Part shown: positions 39,401 through 47,461 of the stretch, in pieces | Position numbering within the stretch: position 1 is the first letter of the stretch | How the letters are laid out: every line of letters begins with the position of its first letter | Origin: Leptospira neocaledonica | Lineage (GTDB): Bacteria; Spirochaetota; Leptospiria; Leptospirales; Leptospiraceae | Assembly (NCBI RefSeq): GCF_002812205.1 | Contig: NZ_NPEA01000004.1 | Span: 389,231-453,230, forward strand | Direction: 5' to 3' | Length of the DNA: 64,000 bases | The notes under the pieces: generated by a model | Seen by the model: only the letters and a program-made list of their open reading frames with translations | Database searches by the model: none | Told to the model about the DNA's origin: nothing | Program-made: the position numbers and the translations under genes

Positions 39401-42322
39401 TTCGATTACGTGCGTTTTCTAAAATCACCTTGGTCTTCTGTCTCTGAAGAAAGATCCGAAATCTTAGAAGAAAAATTCATAAAATCTTTTTCAGAAAGTT
39501 TACCTTTGATTCCGGAAAACTTTGATGAATCATTAACTTCTCAGATCCAAAAGAAACTAGCGCATTGGCAATCCCAAGGAAGTATTAAGAGATTATTCTC
39601 CCCTACTCCCGGGCATTTTTTATATTTTTTAGAAACTGAAAAAGAAAAACAATATATACTCTTCTCCACTTTGAGCGCTCAGTCTGAAAAGAAAACCTCT
39701 AGGTTCGACCTGGAAACTACCGCGAAAGTAGGAGCATGTATCCTACAAGGTTCCCAAATATTCAAAAAAGTAGATATTTTCAGATTAGAAGTCCTTGTTT
39801 CCGGATTTAAAGTTAAATTTGATCCAGGATCTAACGATGAAGATGTATTCAATTATAATAATATAATGGAATCATCTGGTTCCGTTCTTCGCTTCTTCCT
39901 ACATGGATTGTATAGTCAATTTACCATGGATTTCCTTCCAGAAAATACGGAGAAGACTGTAACTCTTTCCTTCTTCTTTAAAGATGGAAAACTTAGGATG
40001 GATATCGCTCATCCTAACGACCCTAGGTTTCCGTATTGCACTGGAACGGATCCCAAAGATTTGACTGTTTTCCAAAAAGGAAAATGGCCTTTGGAATGTT
40101 GGGTTTCCGAAATATTCGATATAGACTCTGCAAAAGAGATCACAATTCCAGGAACGGACGGACTTCTCAGAAAAAATCCTAAAACCGGCAAAGAAGAGAT
40201 CTATACCCCAGGAGCTAAAATTTTCGAAGGAAAGATCGGCGGGAAACCTGCATTATGTTTTTTTAAAGATTCCAGAGTCGCTGGCGGAGCCACTGGTGAC
40301 TTAGAGGGAAGAAAATATATAGCAGCCGCATACTATGCCTATCGAAAAGACCTTCCTTTATATATCTGGAACGATGGAGCAGGCGCTAATATCAAAGAAG
40401 GAATGGTTTCTTTAAACAGAGCTGCTGAAGGGTTCTTTATGAACTCACTCTTAAGTGCAGGTTTGAAAGCCTCCGAATTCAGGGCTGCAATCGAATCACA
40501 TTCGGATCCTATTTTAAAAGAGGTATGTTCCGAAACAGAAAAAAAATACGGATCAGAATTTAGAAAATATAATTCGGAAGATAGACCTAATCTTTGTTTT
40601 ACAGTCGCAGTAGGAACAGGTTCCTCTACTGGGCTGGATGTTTATGGCTCTTCTCAAGCTTCTTTACAAGTTCTTCTAAATGAAGATGAATCATACAGAG
40701 TTCTTACAGGATCTTCCGTAATCGAATCCGTAACCGGTGAGAAGTTCACCAACTATGAGATTGGCGGCGCTAAGATTATGGGCCAAGCCACAGGCACTGT
40801 GGACTTTGTGGCTAACGATAAGATCCAGCTCATTTGGATTATCAGAAGAATTCAAGACTCTTTATTGGGATGTAAACTTCTCCCAAAAAACAAAATCCAA
40901 AGATCCATATCAGAAAATTGGAATGTCCTAGATGAGAACGAATTAATTCATCACTCTGAGAGCGGATTTTTTCTACCGATCAAAGAAAACTATTCCGGTT
41001 CAGGATCATTAGTTTCCGGATTCGTAAGATTGGGAGAGACTTCTGTACTTTCGATGGGTCCAAGAACCAGCGACGGATTCCATTCTCTTCCTTGCATTAT
41101 CAAAGCAAAAGAATCCGTTCGGATAGCGGAAAAAACAGGAGCAAGTTTACTTTTGGTTTATGGAAACAAATGGTTTAGAAGTTCTCATCTGGATGATTAC
41201 GATTCTTTAAGACCTAGAAGGGATTTCCAAAAAGCATTACAAAATTTTAAAGGAGCCTGTTTACATTTTGTAAAAAACCCGGAAGGACTTAGAGTTTCCG
41301 AACTTACTTCGGAAGCAGATGTATGGTTACTTTTAGAACCGAATGAAAAGAGTAAGGCTTCTGCCCATAAAGAATTCTCGAATAAAAAAAGATGGGCGAC
41401 ATTCACGGCCAAAAATGAATCTGAGGCTTATGATACCATTAAAAAGTTTTTCCATTTGTTAAATCATAGAGAGATCGAAAATTTTTCAGGGAATCGGAAC
41501 GAAATCAAGCTCCCGACCGAGATCACGGTTTCCTACGATATGAAAGAAGAAATCGTCCAAAAAATTCTAGATGAGAACACTTTCTTAGAATTCGGAGAAT
41601 GGGACCCAGGCTCTAGTTTAATCACCGGACTCGGAAGAATACAAGGCAGAACTGTAGCAATCATCGCGGACCAACCGAAGGGAGGAGGTTCTCCCGACGC
41701 ACCTGGAACGGAAAAATTCAGAGTATTCACGGAATTTGCAAACAAACATTCTATTCCTTTATTAATGATTTCTGATGCTCCTGGTTTCGTCCCAGGCACC
41801 AAACAAGAAAGAGCAAGGATACAACAAATAGGCGGAGAATCCTTGGATGTGAATATTCTCTCCGAAATTCCTGTTGTCTCGATTGTATTAAGACAAAATT
41901 ACGGGGGGAGACAGATTCACGCATTCAGCGGATTTTTAAGACCCGGGATCGCATATTATTCTTTAGCGGAAGCGACTCTTGCAGTGATGGGAGGAAATTC
42001 CGCATTCGATCTGTTCCAAGGAGCAAAAGTTGCTTCACTCAGAAAAGAAGGGAATATTCAAGAAATCGAATCTACCCAAAAAGAATTTTTCGAATCTTTC
42101 ACTAAAAAATCCAGAGCCGACTTTGATGCAAAAAATACTGGAGTCTTGGATGGGACCTTTAAATCCATCTCTGAGTTAAGAGAAGTTGTAAAAACAGGTT
42201 TAGAAGAAGCGGATCTCAAACTTTCTATTTGGAGAAAAAATAAGAACAAGTACTCGGAAGGAGAAGTATATCTTTGTCCTTCCAATACAGGAGAAGATTG
42301 GAAGGATTTGATCCTTCCATAA
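36422..42322 (+). CDS. Single-chain biotin-dependent acyl-CoA carboxylase (BC-BCCP-unknown-CT)
   Basis: A 1966-residue enzyme. Biotin carboxylase (about 50-510): LIANRGEIAKR, YPGYGFLSED, ATP-grasp GGGGKGM, EMNTRLQVEYP with Arg342; the usual His after QVE is Tyr347. Biotin carrier (about 660-735): Lys693 in SAMKMET. Region 740-1225 has no recognised domain and is mostly helical. Carboxyltransferase: N half from about 1230 with AGGATGD (about 1286) and NDGAGANI; C half from about 1650 with QPKGGGSPDAPG, DAPGFVPGT and NYGGRQIHAFSG. It carboxylates acetyl- or propionyl-CoA; placement 10 nt after acpS suggests malonyl-CoA for FAS-I. Acyl specificity is inferred. AGGAGA precedes the ATG. Confidence 0.9.
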   Translation: MIPTRKPEPDSFTQGILSIPEIDSVIRELKILNPGRSEKKEILPERKGTLKKVLIANRGEIAKRFFLALREEGIRSVAVVTDPDREQSWYESADEIIYIGSSDKYTNSQTIIAAALLSDANAVYPGYGFLSEDFRFVESLEEASLIYNKNIIFMGPKASVMRKVGNKLDARKLALENGIPLLLGSGPITGGEEIAVQEAERIGYPIMIKLDSGGGGKGMVIVRNSKELLPAIESAVRIGVQSYGNGTFFFEKYVERPAHFEVQIFNSTAVGIRKCAVQRRNQKVVEESGETFLDDRTLLQLLSSAEKIAHISGYSEGCAAGTVEFLLDCETGNFGFLEMNTRLQVEYPVTDQSLGIDLAKWQILFFDGREQEIPYDSVIRRRFSDRNHSIQCRIYAEDPFQNYSPSPGKIKDLELPTFNGVRCDFGFRKGDRVLGDYDPMIGKLITTGTTREEALLRMERALSDLYIRGITTNIEQLIKLVRHDLFRSGEYDNLILSNNEELTKPEKESEEEGAVICSLAESVFITENDLKRSFRDRDLPKLLHTQESEYSLYEFELKSETKNYKTRLFRTSISSYRILLNGKDFGTIGVSLSGELGEEFLVEFAGRTIPVRVDRRPSFHLVRFPDKQGKLRYVRFSILSKDKKNNTSNEGVLRSPFQGTFVKICNNPQTNETWKEGENIHEGDPILVISAMKMETVLTAPVSGKLGYLLEHGDRNKLVRGMTASGMVLGKGLSEGEILAKIETEQKSETKKELDNHNASEGSIWEIWPSIETDAEQKSTSIQKTSGSDLRILLKSWILGTFREQDAVEKIYSILSNFEFAKLSDSENRQWGNFYIELLKFHVLVRRIFSSDPGTKFSHYGEIQRALSEWDTEGYNPPKTTKKLLSNAFHYYGIKPWNPLRRTKNQKDAFIFLVKAYANLREGKELVAKLLEKLSIYAPPTPSIDLALNGILYLEEREKESSLEKTVRKILNSRGNRPQKFKGGDTTISRKHVFDYVRFLKSPWSSVSEERSEILEEKFIKSFSESLPLIPENFDESLTSQIQKKLAHWQSQGSIKRLFSPTPGHFLYFLETEKEKQYILFSTLSAQSEKKTSRFDLETTAKVGACILQGSQIFKKVDIFRLEVLVSGFKVKFDPGSNDEDVFNYNNIMESSGSVLRFFLHGLYSQFTMDFLPENTEKTVTLSFFFKDGKLRMDIAHPNDPRFPYCTGTDPKDLTVFQKGKWPLECWVSEIFDIDSAKEITIPGTDGLLRKNPKTGKEEIYTPGAKIFEGKIGGKPALCFFKDSRVAGGATGDLEGRKYIAAAYYAYRKDLPLYIWNDGAGANIKEGMVSLNRAAEGFFMNSLLSAGLKASEFRAAIESHSDPILKEVCSETEKKYGSEFRKYNSEDRPNLCFTVAVGTGSSTGLDVYGSSQASLQVLLNEDESYRVLTGSSVIESVTGEKFTNYEIGGAKIMGQATGTVDFVANDKIQLIWIIRRIQDSLLGCKLLPKNKIQRSISENWNVLDENELIHHSESGFFLPIKENYSGSGSLVSGFVRLGETSVLSMGPRTSDGFHSLPCIIKAKESVRIAEKTGASLLLVYGNKWFRSSHLDDYDSLRPRRDFQKALQNFKGACLHFVKNPEGLRVSELTSEADVWLLLEPNEKSKASAHKEFSNKKRWATFTAKNESEAYDTIKKFFHLLNHREIENFSGNRNEIKLPTEITVSYDMKEEIVQKILDENTFLEFGEWDPGSSLITGLGRIQGRTVAIIADQPKGGGSPDAPGTEKFRVFTEFANKHSIPLLMISDAPGFVPGTKQERARIQQIGGESLDVNILSEIPVVSIVLRQNYGGRQIHAFSGFLRPGIAYYSLAEATLAVMGGNSAFDLFQGAKVASLRKEGNIQEIESTQKEFFESFTKKSRADFDAKNTGVLDGTFKSISELREVVKTGLEEADLKLSIWRKNKNKYSEGEVYLCPSNTGEDWKDLILP

Positions 42323-42338
42323 ATCTTTTTTTCGGTTG

Positions 42339-42399
42339 TATATGATGGTAATGTAGGAGTTCCAACACGCACTTACAGCGTTCTCCTACATTATCATAT
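42339..42399. terminator. Long hairpin between convergent operons
   Basis: The left arm 42341-42359 and right arm 42383-42398 pair over about 16 bp (TAATGTAGGAG/CTCCTACATTA core) with a 2-nt bulge. T-rich runs lie on both sides. It probably terminates both the FAS operon and the converging phosphatase operon. Confidence 0.6.
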
Positions 42400-42412
42400 T
42401 TATCAGGAACTT

Positions 42413-45391
42413 TTATCTTTTCCGGATCGCGATCATCGCGATATCATCGGAAAGATTAGAAAATCCTGTCGCACTTAGATCCTGTTGTGTATGAGATTCT
42501 ACGTCTGCAACGATCGTCTTAATCAATTCTTCCGGACGTTTTTCTCCGTTTGCATGCAAAAGTTTTGCGAGCCTTTCTCTCGTGTACATTTCCGAGTTCG
42601 GGCTTCGCGCCTCGTCCAAACCGTCTGTATATTCGAAGAAAATATCCCCCGAATCCAAGGTTAGTACTCGTTTCTCTATCGTAGTTTCGAAGAAAGAATT
42701 TTCATCCATACCGATAGGCAAACCGCCAGCAGGAAGTTCTTTAATCTTCCCATCAGAAGCATCGAAGAACAACGGCTTAACGTGACCTGCGGAAATATAT
42801 TCTAATTTGGAAGTATTCGAATCGAAGATTGCCAAGAAGAATGTGATAAAAATATGATCCGGAGTATCCTCATACTGATAAGCATTCGCCTCGAGTAAGA
42901 TCTTTTTCAGATCCCTTTCGCCCTTTCGAAGAATAGCCTGGATCTGAGCCCTAAAAAGAGCCATCACAATCGCAGGACCTACACCGTGGTTAGAAACGTC
43001 ACCGATGCAGATCGCAATCTTTCCTCCGCCCAATTCGATAAAATCGTAATAATCTCCGCCAACTCCGGTCATCGCCTTATAAAATGCACCGAATTCAACA
43101 TAATCATTCAAACTAGAAGGAAGTTTTTCAGGAAGAAGACGCTTCTGGATCTCTCCTGCCGCGAGAAGTTCCCCCTTCATCTCTTCTCTTTCCTTCAAAC
43201 CATGAACCATATTGTTCAAAGATTCGCTCAAAATCCCGATCTCATCATAACCTGCAGGAGGAAATTCCACATTCAGATTACCTTCTCCGATCGATTCAGC
43301 ATTTTTACTAATGATCCTGATCCTCCGGACAACGAACCAAGCTAAACCATAAGCTAATAAAATTGCAATGGTTCCGATAATCCCGGTATATCGGATCATC
43401 TCCTCTCGGTTGGATCTCATCTGGCGGACACCCTCTGTCCTATCTATTACAATAATATTATATCCTAATAAGTCTTTGCGGAGAAGATCATAAACCAAAC
43501 CTTTACCTTCCTCGTCCCCTGCGGCGACAAGAGGAGTAGAATCCAAGGTCCACATCACCTCCTCGGCCTCACTTCTGCTTCGGACCAGAATTCCAGAATC
43601 CCAGGCAATTCCCTTAGGAGTTTTAGGAAGTTCAGTCTCCGAATTTCCGGAAAGGATCCATTCTCTCAAAAGTCTCCATTTGATCCGAACGGACTTTCTT
43701 TCATTTTCGTCCTTATAATATCTCCTGATAGCTGCCGGCCCTGTTTTAAAAGGAATAAAGGTGAAATCTTCCAAAGCGGCTTCTCTCAAACCATAAAACG
43801 CATCCTCTGCCTTATGCTCGTAGGAATTTCCCCAATCGCCCTTAGTAGATTCCAAACGAATTAAAGAATCTTTATATTCTTCTTCCTGGGATTCTAAAAC
43901 TCTGATCTTTTCCTGGATTTCCTCCGGAGAAGTTTTATTCTCTCCTTCTTTTGGAGGGAATTTCAGCAGTTTTTCCCATTCCAAAATTTCTTTAGAAGTG
44001 CTCGCGATCTTGTCTTTTAAGGATTTATGATCATCATCCCATTTTTTTTCATTCTTTTCAAAAGCAGAACCATACGGTTGTAACTGCTCTAACTTAGTGT
44101 CTCGTTTCTTGAGCATCTGTCTATAAGCCAGAGCTAGGTTTTTGAATTCCTTATCGGAAGAAGGTTTAGCTTTTCCATCTTTGCGAAGTTCCGACATTCT
44201 GCTTTTCAGTCGTTGGGAAATCTCTGCGATCTCTGCGGAAATTTTTCTATCTTCTTCTAGATACTTTTCCCAATCTTTGGAGTTCTCCACGATCTCTTCT
44301 GCCATAGATCTGGATCTTTCCGCGGTGCTCGGGTTTCTAAAAACGGGACGATAAACTACTTCGTATTGCCTTCCACCTACTTCATAACTTTCCGGCTCTG
44401 ATTTGTTTTGGATAACTTCTAGAACATCCGTATCTCCAAAAAGGCCTTTTCGACTTTCAGTAAAATCGGCTTGGCTGAGTAATTTTTTACCGGTTTCCGA
44501 ACTTTGAGAGAAAAGTAATCCCGTATCCAAGGTTTCCTTTCCAACTCTATCATATGCTAAAATTCTAATTTTATCCGGAAGAAGTCCTAAAGAGGATATT
44601 CTATCTTTAAAAGAACCTCTAAAAAAATTCTGAAGCGCTTTTGTTAAAGCTGTTTCTCCCGAGGCTGCCTTCTTTTCTCCATCCGGGATGGCTTTTTCCG
44701 AAGCTTTTCTTTCCTTTTCCAGCTTATCTTTATCGGAAAGGTAGGTCTTTTTTTTCTTAGGATCTAAGTCTGCTTTCGCTAATTCAGCTTCAAGAAACTT
44801 GAGTTCTTCTCCAATTTCTTCTATTCTTATCCTAGAAGTTTCCGAGCTGATCCTTGCAAGTGCTGTTTTTTCTGCGATAGATCTGATACGCTCGTAAACA
44901 GGAGCATCGATCGGAGCTCCATTCTCTTTCCTTAATTCATTACGGACCTTGGACTCGAATTCTTGGATCTCTTTTTCGGAAAGATATCTTGTAAAATAAG
45001 TATCTACGGATTTATAAACATTTCCTCTCTTAACATTCAAACCAATGGATTGACCGAATGCCTTTAAGGCCCCGAAGAGTCCGCCTTCCTTCTGAACGAC
45101 TGTCCTTTTAAACTTACTAAGTTGTTTCTTTTTCTCCTTAACCCTTACCTTGAATTCTTCTATCAAGATCATACTTCGGCTCAGGTTTTCCAGATCCAAA
45201 ACGACGGAGTTCACGTATTCCAAAGGAGCCTTTAACTCCGACTCCAGCTTCTCTTCTAAAGCTTTTGTCTGTTGGGAATAATGGATTATTGAGGTAAAAC
45301 CTAATATAGAGATGACCAATGCGGCCGTAAAAAAGGAAAGTTTCGCCCGTATCCCGGGCAGAACCGCTCTTAGGAATTTGTTTTTAATCAT
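42413..45391 (-). CDS. SpoIIE/PP2C phosphatase with HAMP domain and coiled-coil sensor
   Basis: 992 residues. The N-terminal membrane helix is at about 18-38. A very long charged, mostly coiled-coil extracytoplasmic region (about 40-650) has no recognised sensor fold. A second membrane helix near 660-680 is followed by HAMP (AESIGEGNLNVEFPPAGYDEIG), then a PP2C SpoIIE domain with GVGGDYYDF and IGDVSNHG metal sites. It should dephosphorylate the STAS protein encoded just upstream in the operon. The 4-nt gap to the kinase gene fixes the operon. The stimulus is unknown. Confidence 0.85.
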   Translation of the reverse strand: MIKNKFLRAVLPGIRAKLSFFTAALVISILGFTSIIHYSQQTKALEEKLESELKAPLEYVNSVVLDLENLSRSMILIEEFKVRVKEKKKQLSKFKRTVVQKEGGLFGALKAFGQSIGLNVKRGNVYKSVDTYFTRYLSEKEIQEFESKVRNELRKENGAPIDAPVYERIRSIAEKTALARISSETSRIRIEEIGEELKFLEAELAKADLDPKKKKTYLSDKDKLEKERKASEKAIPDGEKKAASGETALTKALQNFFRGSFKDRISSLGLLPDKIRILAYDRVGKETLDTGLLFSQSSETGKKLLSQADFTESRKGLFGDTDVLEVIQNKSEPESYEVGGRQYEVVYRPVFRNPSTAERSRSMAEEIVENSKDWEKYLEEDRKISAEIAEISQRLKSRMSELRKDGKAKPSSDKEFKNLALAYRQMLKKRDTKLEQLQPYGSAFEKNEKKWDDDHKSLKDKIASTSKEILEWEKLLKFPPKEGENKTSPEEIQEKIRVLESQEEEYKDSLIRLESTKGDWGNSYEHKAEDAFYGLREAALEDFTFIPFKTGPAAIRRYYKDENERKSVRIKWRLLREWILSGNSETELPKTPKGIAWDSGILVRSRSEAEEVMWTLDSTPLVAAGDEEGKGLVYDLLRKDLLGYNIIVIDRTEGVRQMRSNREEMIRYTGIIGTIAILLAYGLAWFVVRRIRIISKNAESIGEGNLNVEFPPAGYDEIGILSESLNNMVHGLKEREEMKGELLAAGEIQKRLLPEKLPSSLNDYVEFGAFYKAMTGVGGDYYDFIELGGGKIAICIGDVSNHGVGPAIVMALFRAQIQAILRKGERDLKKILLEANAYQYEDTPDHIFITFFLAIFDSNTSKLEYISAGHVKPLFFDASDGKIKELPAGGLPIGMDENSFFETTIEKRVLTLDSGDIFFEYTDGLDEARSPNSEMYTRERLAKLLHANGEKRPEELIKTIVADVESHTQQDLSATGFSNLSDDIAMIAIRKR

Positions 45392-45395
45392 CTTA

Positions 45396-45827
45396 TTATC
45401 TCGTATGGATCAGAGTAAGTTTGTTACGCGGAGGATTTTTGAGACGTTGGTAACGTACGACCATTATTTTCTTAATGGAACGTAATCCGAAACCTCCGTC
45501 GGCCCCGCTTTCGTATAATTCCTTCCAGGTTTCGCTTTTTTCTTTGGTGGGATCGAAAGGAACGCCTTGGTCCAGGATGGAAAACTTCCAGCTTCCTTTA
45601 TTTTTTTTCATTCTTAACTCAATTTTAGAAGAGTCCGGTTCCGAAAATCCATGCTCTATTACGTTAGTCATAGCTTCGTCAAGGCAGAATACGATCCGGC
45701 CTTTGACGATGTCAGAACAGTCCTCTCCCAAAAATTCGCGGACCTCTCCCCGAATTTTAGAAAGTTCATCCAGATCGACGGAGTAATATAGGATTTTTTC
45801 CGGAAAGGAATCCATGAGAGGATTCAA
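45396..45827 (-). CDS. RsbW/SpoIIAB-like anti-sigma serine kinase
   Basis: 143 residues, a GHKL ATPase of the anti-sigma kinase type. The N box is in LDEAMTNVIEHGF, the G1 box in ILDQGVPFDP, and the G2 box in GADGGFGLRSIKKIM. Such proteins phosphorylate STAS antagonists and bind sigma factors or other partners. It overlaps the STAS gene by 4 nt (ATGA). No sigma factor lies in the window, so the target is elsewhere. Confidence 0.88.
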   Translation of the reverse strand: MNPLMDSFPEKILYYSVDLDELSKIRGEVREFLGEDCSDIVKGRIVFCLDEAMTNVIEHGFSEPDSSKIELRMKKNKGSWKFSILDQGVPFDPTKEKSETWKELYESGADGGFGLRSIKKIMVVRYQRLKNPPRNKLTLIHTR

Positions 45828-46165
45828 ACTCCGCCTAACGCGTCATCTAAAGAAGGAAATACTCTCACCTTTTTGGTGAAATACATAAGTTCCATCGTAT
45901 CCTTTACTTCCTTTTTAAGGCTGCAGAAAACGATCTCACCCGATTTTTCCTTCAAAAATTTTTGGATGGAGTTTAAAACGCCGATCCCTGCAGAAGCGAT
46001 ATAAGTCAGAGCGGAACAATCACAGATGATTGTCTTGATCCCGTTTCCTACCGCTGCTTCTAATTTGATTTTTAGATCCGGAGCGGTTTTAGCATCAATT
46101 TCTCCTGCAACTTTGAGGATCAATTTGCTTCCGTCCACTTTTTCGTTGAATGTGAGGTTTGCCAT
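45824..46165 (-). CDS. STAS-domain anti-sigma factor antagonist
   Basis: 113 residues covering exactly one STAS domain: VAGEIDAKTAPDLK, IICDCSALTYIASAGIGVL. Ser58 aligns with the phosphorylated Ser of SpoIIAA/RsbV, although the usual Asp before it is Ala. The kinase and phosphatase encoded downstream should set its phosphorylation state. It starts directly after the upstream gene stop. Confidence 0.88.
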   Translation of the reverse strand: MANLTFNEKVDGSKLILKVAGEIDAKTAPDLKIKLEAAVGNGIKTIICDCSALTYIASAGIGVLNSIQKFLKEKSGEIVFCSLKKEVKDTMELMYFTKKVRVFPSLDDALGGV

Positions 46166-47089
46166 TTACACACCCTTCCTTAATTCTTTCATTAAATCCT
46201 TCGCTTGGATGATTCCATATAGTTTTCTTTCTAAGGAGTCTATTTCGTAGTAATACTTTGTGTTCGGATCCCCTTCGAAAATATGAGCATATTTTCGAAT
46301 ACCTTGGATCGCCTTCTTCGCATTCCCTTCCAATATACCCTTTGTTATGGAAAAGTAAAGTTCTATAGCCAGAGAATCTTTTAAGTCCTCTTTAAACCCG
46401 ACTTCACGTTTTCCTAATGCGTCCAAAAGATTTTCCACCTCTTGTTCGCTATAAGTCTCCGAATCACTGTAGTTAATTATGTATCTCGAAAGTAGTTTCT
46501 TACAACGGACCAGATTATTGACCTTTGCCGCAGAAAGTATCTGTTGATACAAAGTATGAACTTCAGTATCTAAATATACCTTCTGTCTTGTCCCATCCAA
46601 TTTCACCGGTTCGAAAGCGGATTTTAATTCTTCTTTAGAGAAATTTTTAATAGAGTCTTCGAAAAGTTTTTCATTATTACTACTGGTAACTTTTTCGAAT
46701 TCTTTCAGAGGTTTTTCTAATACCGCTATAAATTCCAAAGCTTCCGGAGAAGAAGCTATACTTCCGGATTCTTGGATCTTCTCCAAAAAGAAAATGCATG
46801 AGTCACCCAAAGCGGAAAGACTTTCTATAATTGCCTGAGAGATCAAACGTTTGCATTGGTGAGGAAGAGTATGCAAATAAGAAGGATTATTAGAATCCTC
46901 TTGGATCTTATCGATCATCTTGCTCGCAGCAAGTGCAGAATGAGACTTTTCCTTTTCCCAACCCGCGTAGATAAACGGATCATAGAGATATTTTTTAAAA
47001 TTCTTTTTGCCGGACATGGCAAGAAGTCGGATGATTTTTACAAGTTCTTGTGCGAGATCCGAAGGGATCGATGTTCTTTTTTCGGCCAT
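46166..47089 (-). CDS. Helical cytoplasmic protein in the partner-switch operon, unknown
   Basis: 307 residues, almost all helical, without signal peptide or membrane segment. It is the first gene of the operon that continues with STAS, kinase and phosphatase (0-nt gap). Features are LAMSGKKNFKKYLYDPFIYAGW near the N-terminus, a central KLDGTRQKVYLDTEVHTLYQQIL segment, and a C-terminal TPR-like helical pair (LLSRYIINYSDSETYSEQEVE). No family was recognised. Its position suggests an upstream or output partner of the module. Confidence 0.7.
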   Translation of the reverse strand: MAEKRTSIPSDLAQELVKIIRLLAMSGKKNFKKYLYDPFIYAGWEKEKSHSALAASKMIDKIQEDSNNPSYLHTLPHQCKRLISQAIIESLSALGDSCIFFLEKIQESGSIASSPEALEFIAVLEKPLKEFEKVTSSNNEKLFEDSIKNFSKEELKSAFEPVKLDGTRQKVYLDTEVHTLYQQILSAAKVNNLVRCKKLLSRYIINYSDSETYSEQEVENLLDALGKREVGFKEDLKDSLAIELYFSITKGILEGNAKKAIQGIRKYAHIFEGDPNTKYYYEIDSLERKLYGIIQAKDLMKELRKGV

Positions 47090-47461
47090 TTGTTAGAAGG
47101 GTTTTCAAACCCATTGGACTTGGATTTTCGCACCTTTGAAACAGGCTGTTAGGCGAAATTCACCAGATATATCCAGGTCAGAAGCATTTTATACACGCCT
47201 AAAAAGCATAGCAAATTCCGAAATTTACATCGATTCCCGAAAAAAGTAATAGGACATAAATAGATTTCGAAATTGTAACATTAGGTTTTGGGGCGACTCC
47301 TCGCTTTGCGAGGACCTTTTGAGCGACCCTTAGGCAGCGAAGCACCATCAAAGCGACCTTTTTCTAAACGAATTATGAAATCCTTTTAAAGGAAAATATG
47401 CTTCGATGGTGCATCGCCGGATTTCCGCTACGATCCCTGTCGCGATCTTAACGACCGATCC
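47090..47461. other. Intergenic region with dispersed GC-rich repeat
   Basis: 372 nt between two minus-strand operons. From about 47285 it becomes GC-rich with small hairpins: CCTCGC/GCGAGG, and GCACCATC facing GATGGTGC. A 33-bp stretch at 47411-47443 recurs at 60517-60549 with one mismatch. No gene was recognised. Confidence 0.6.
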
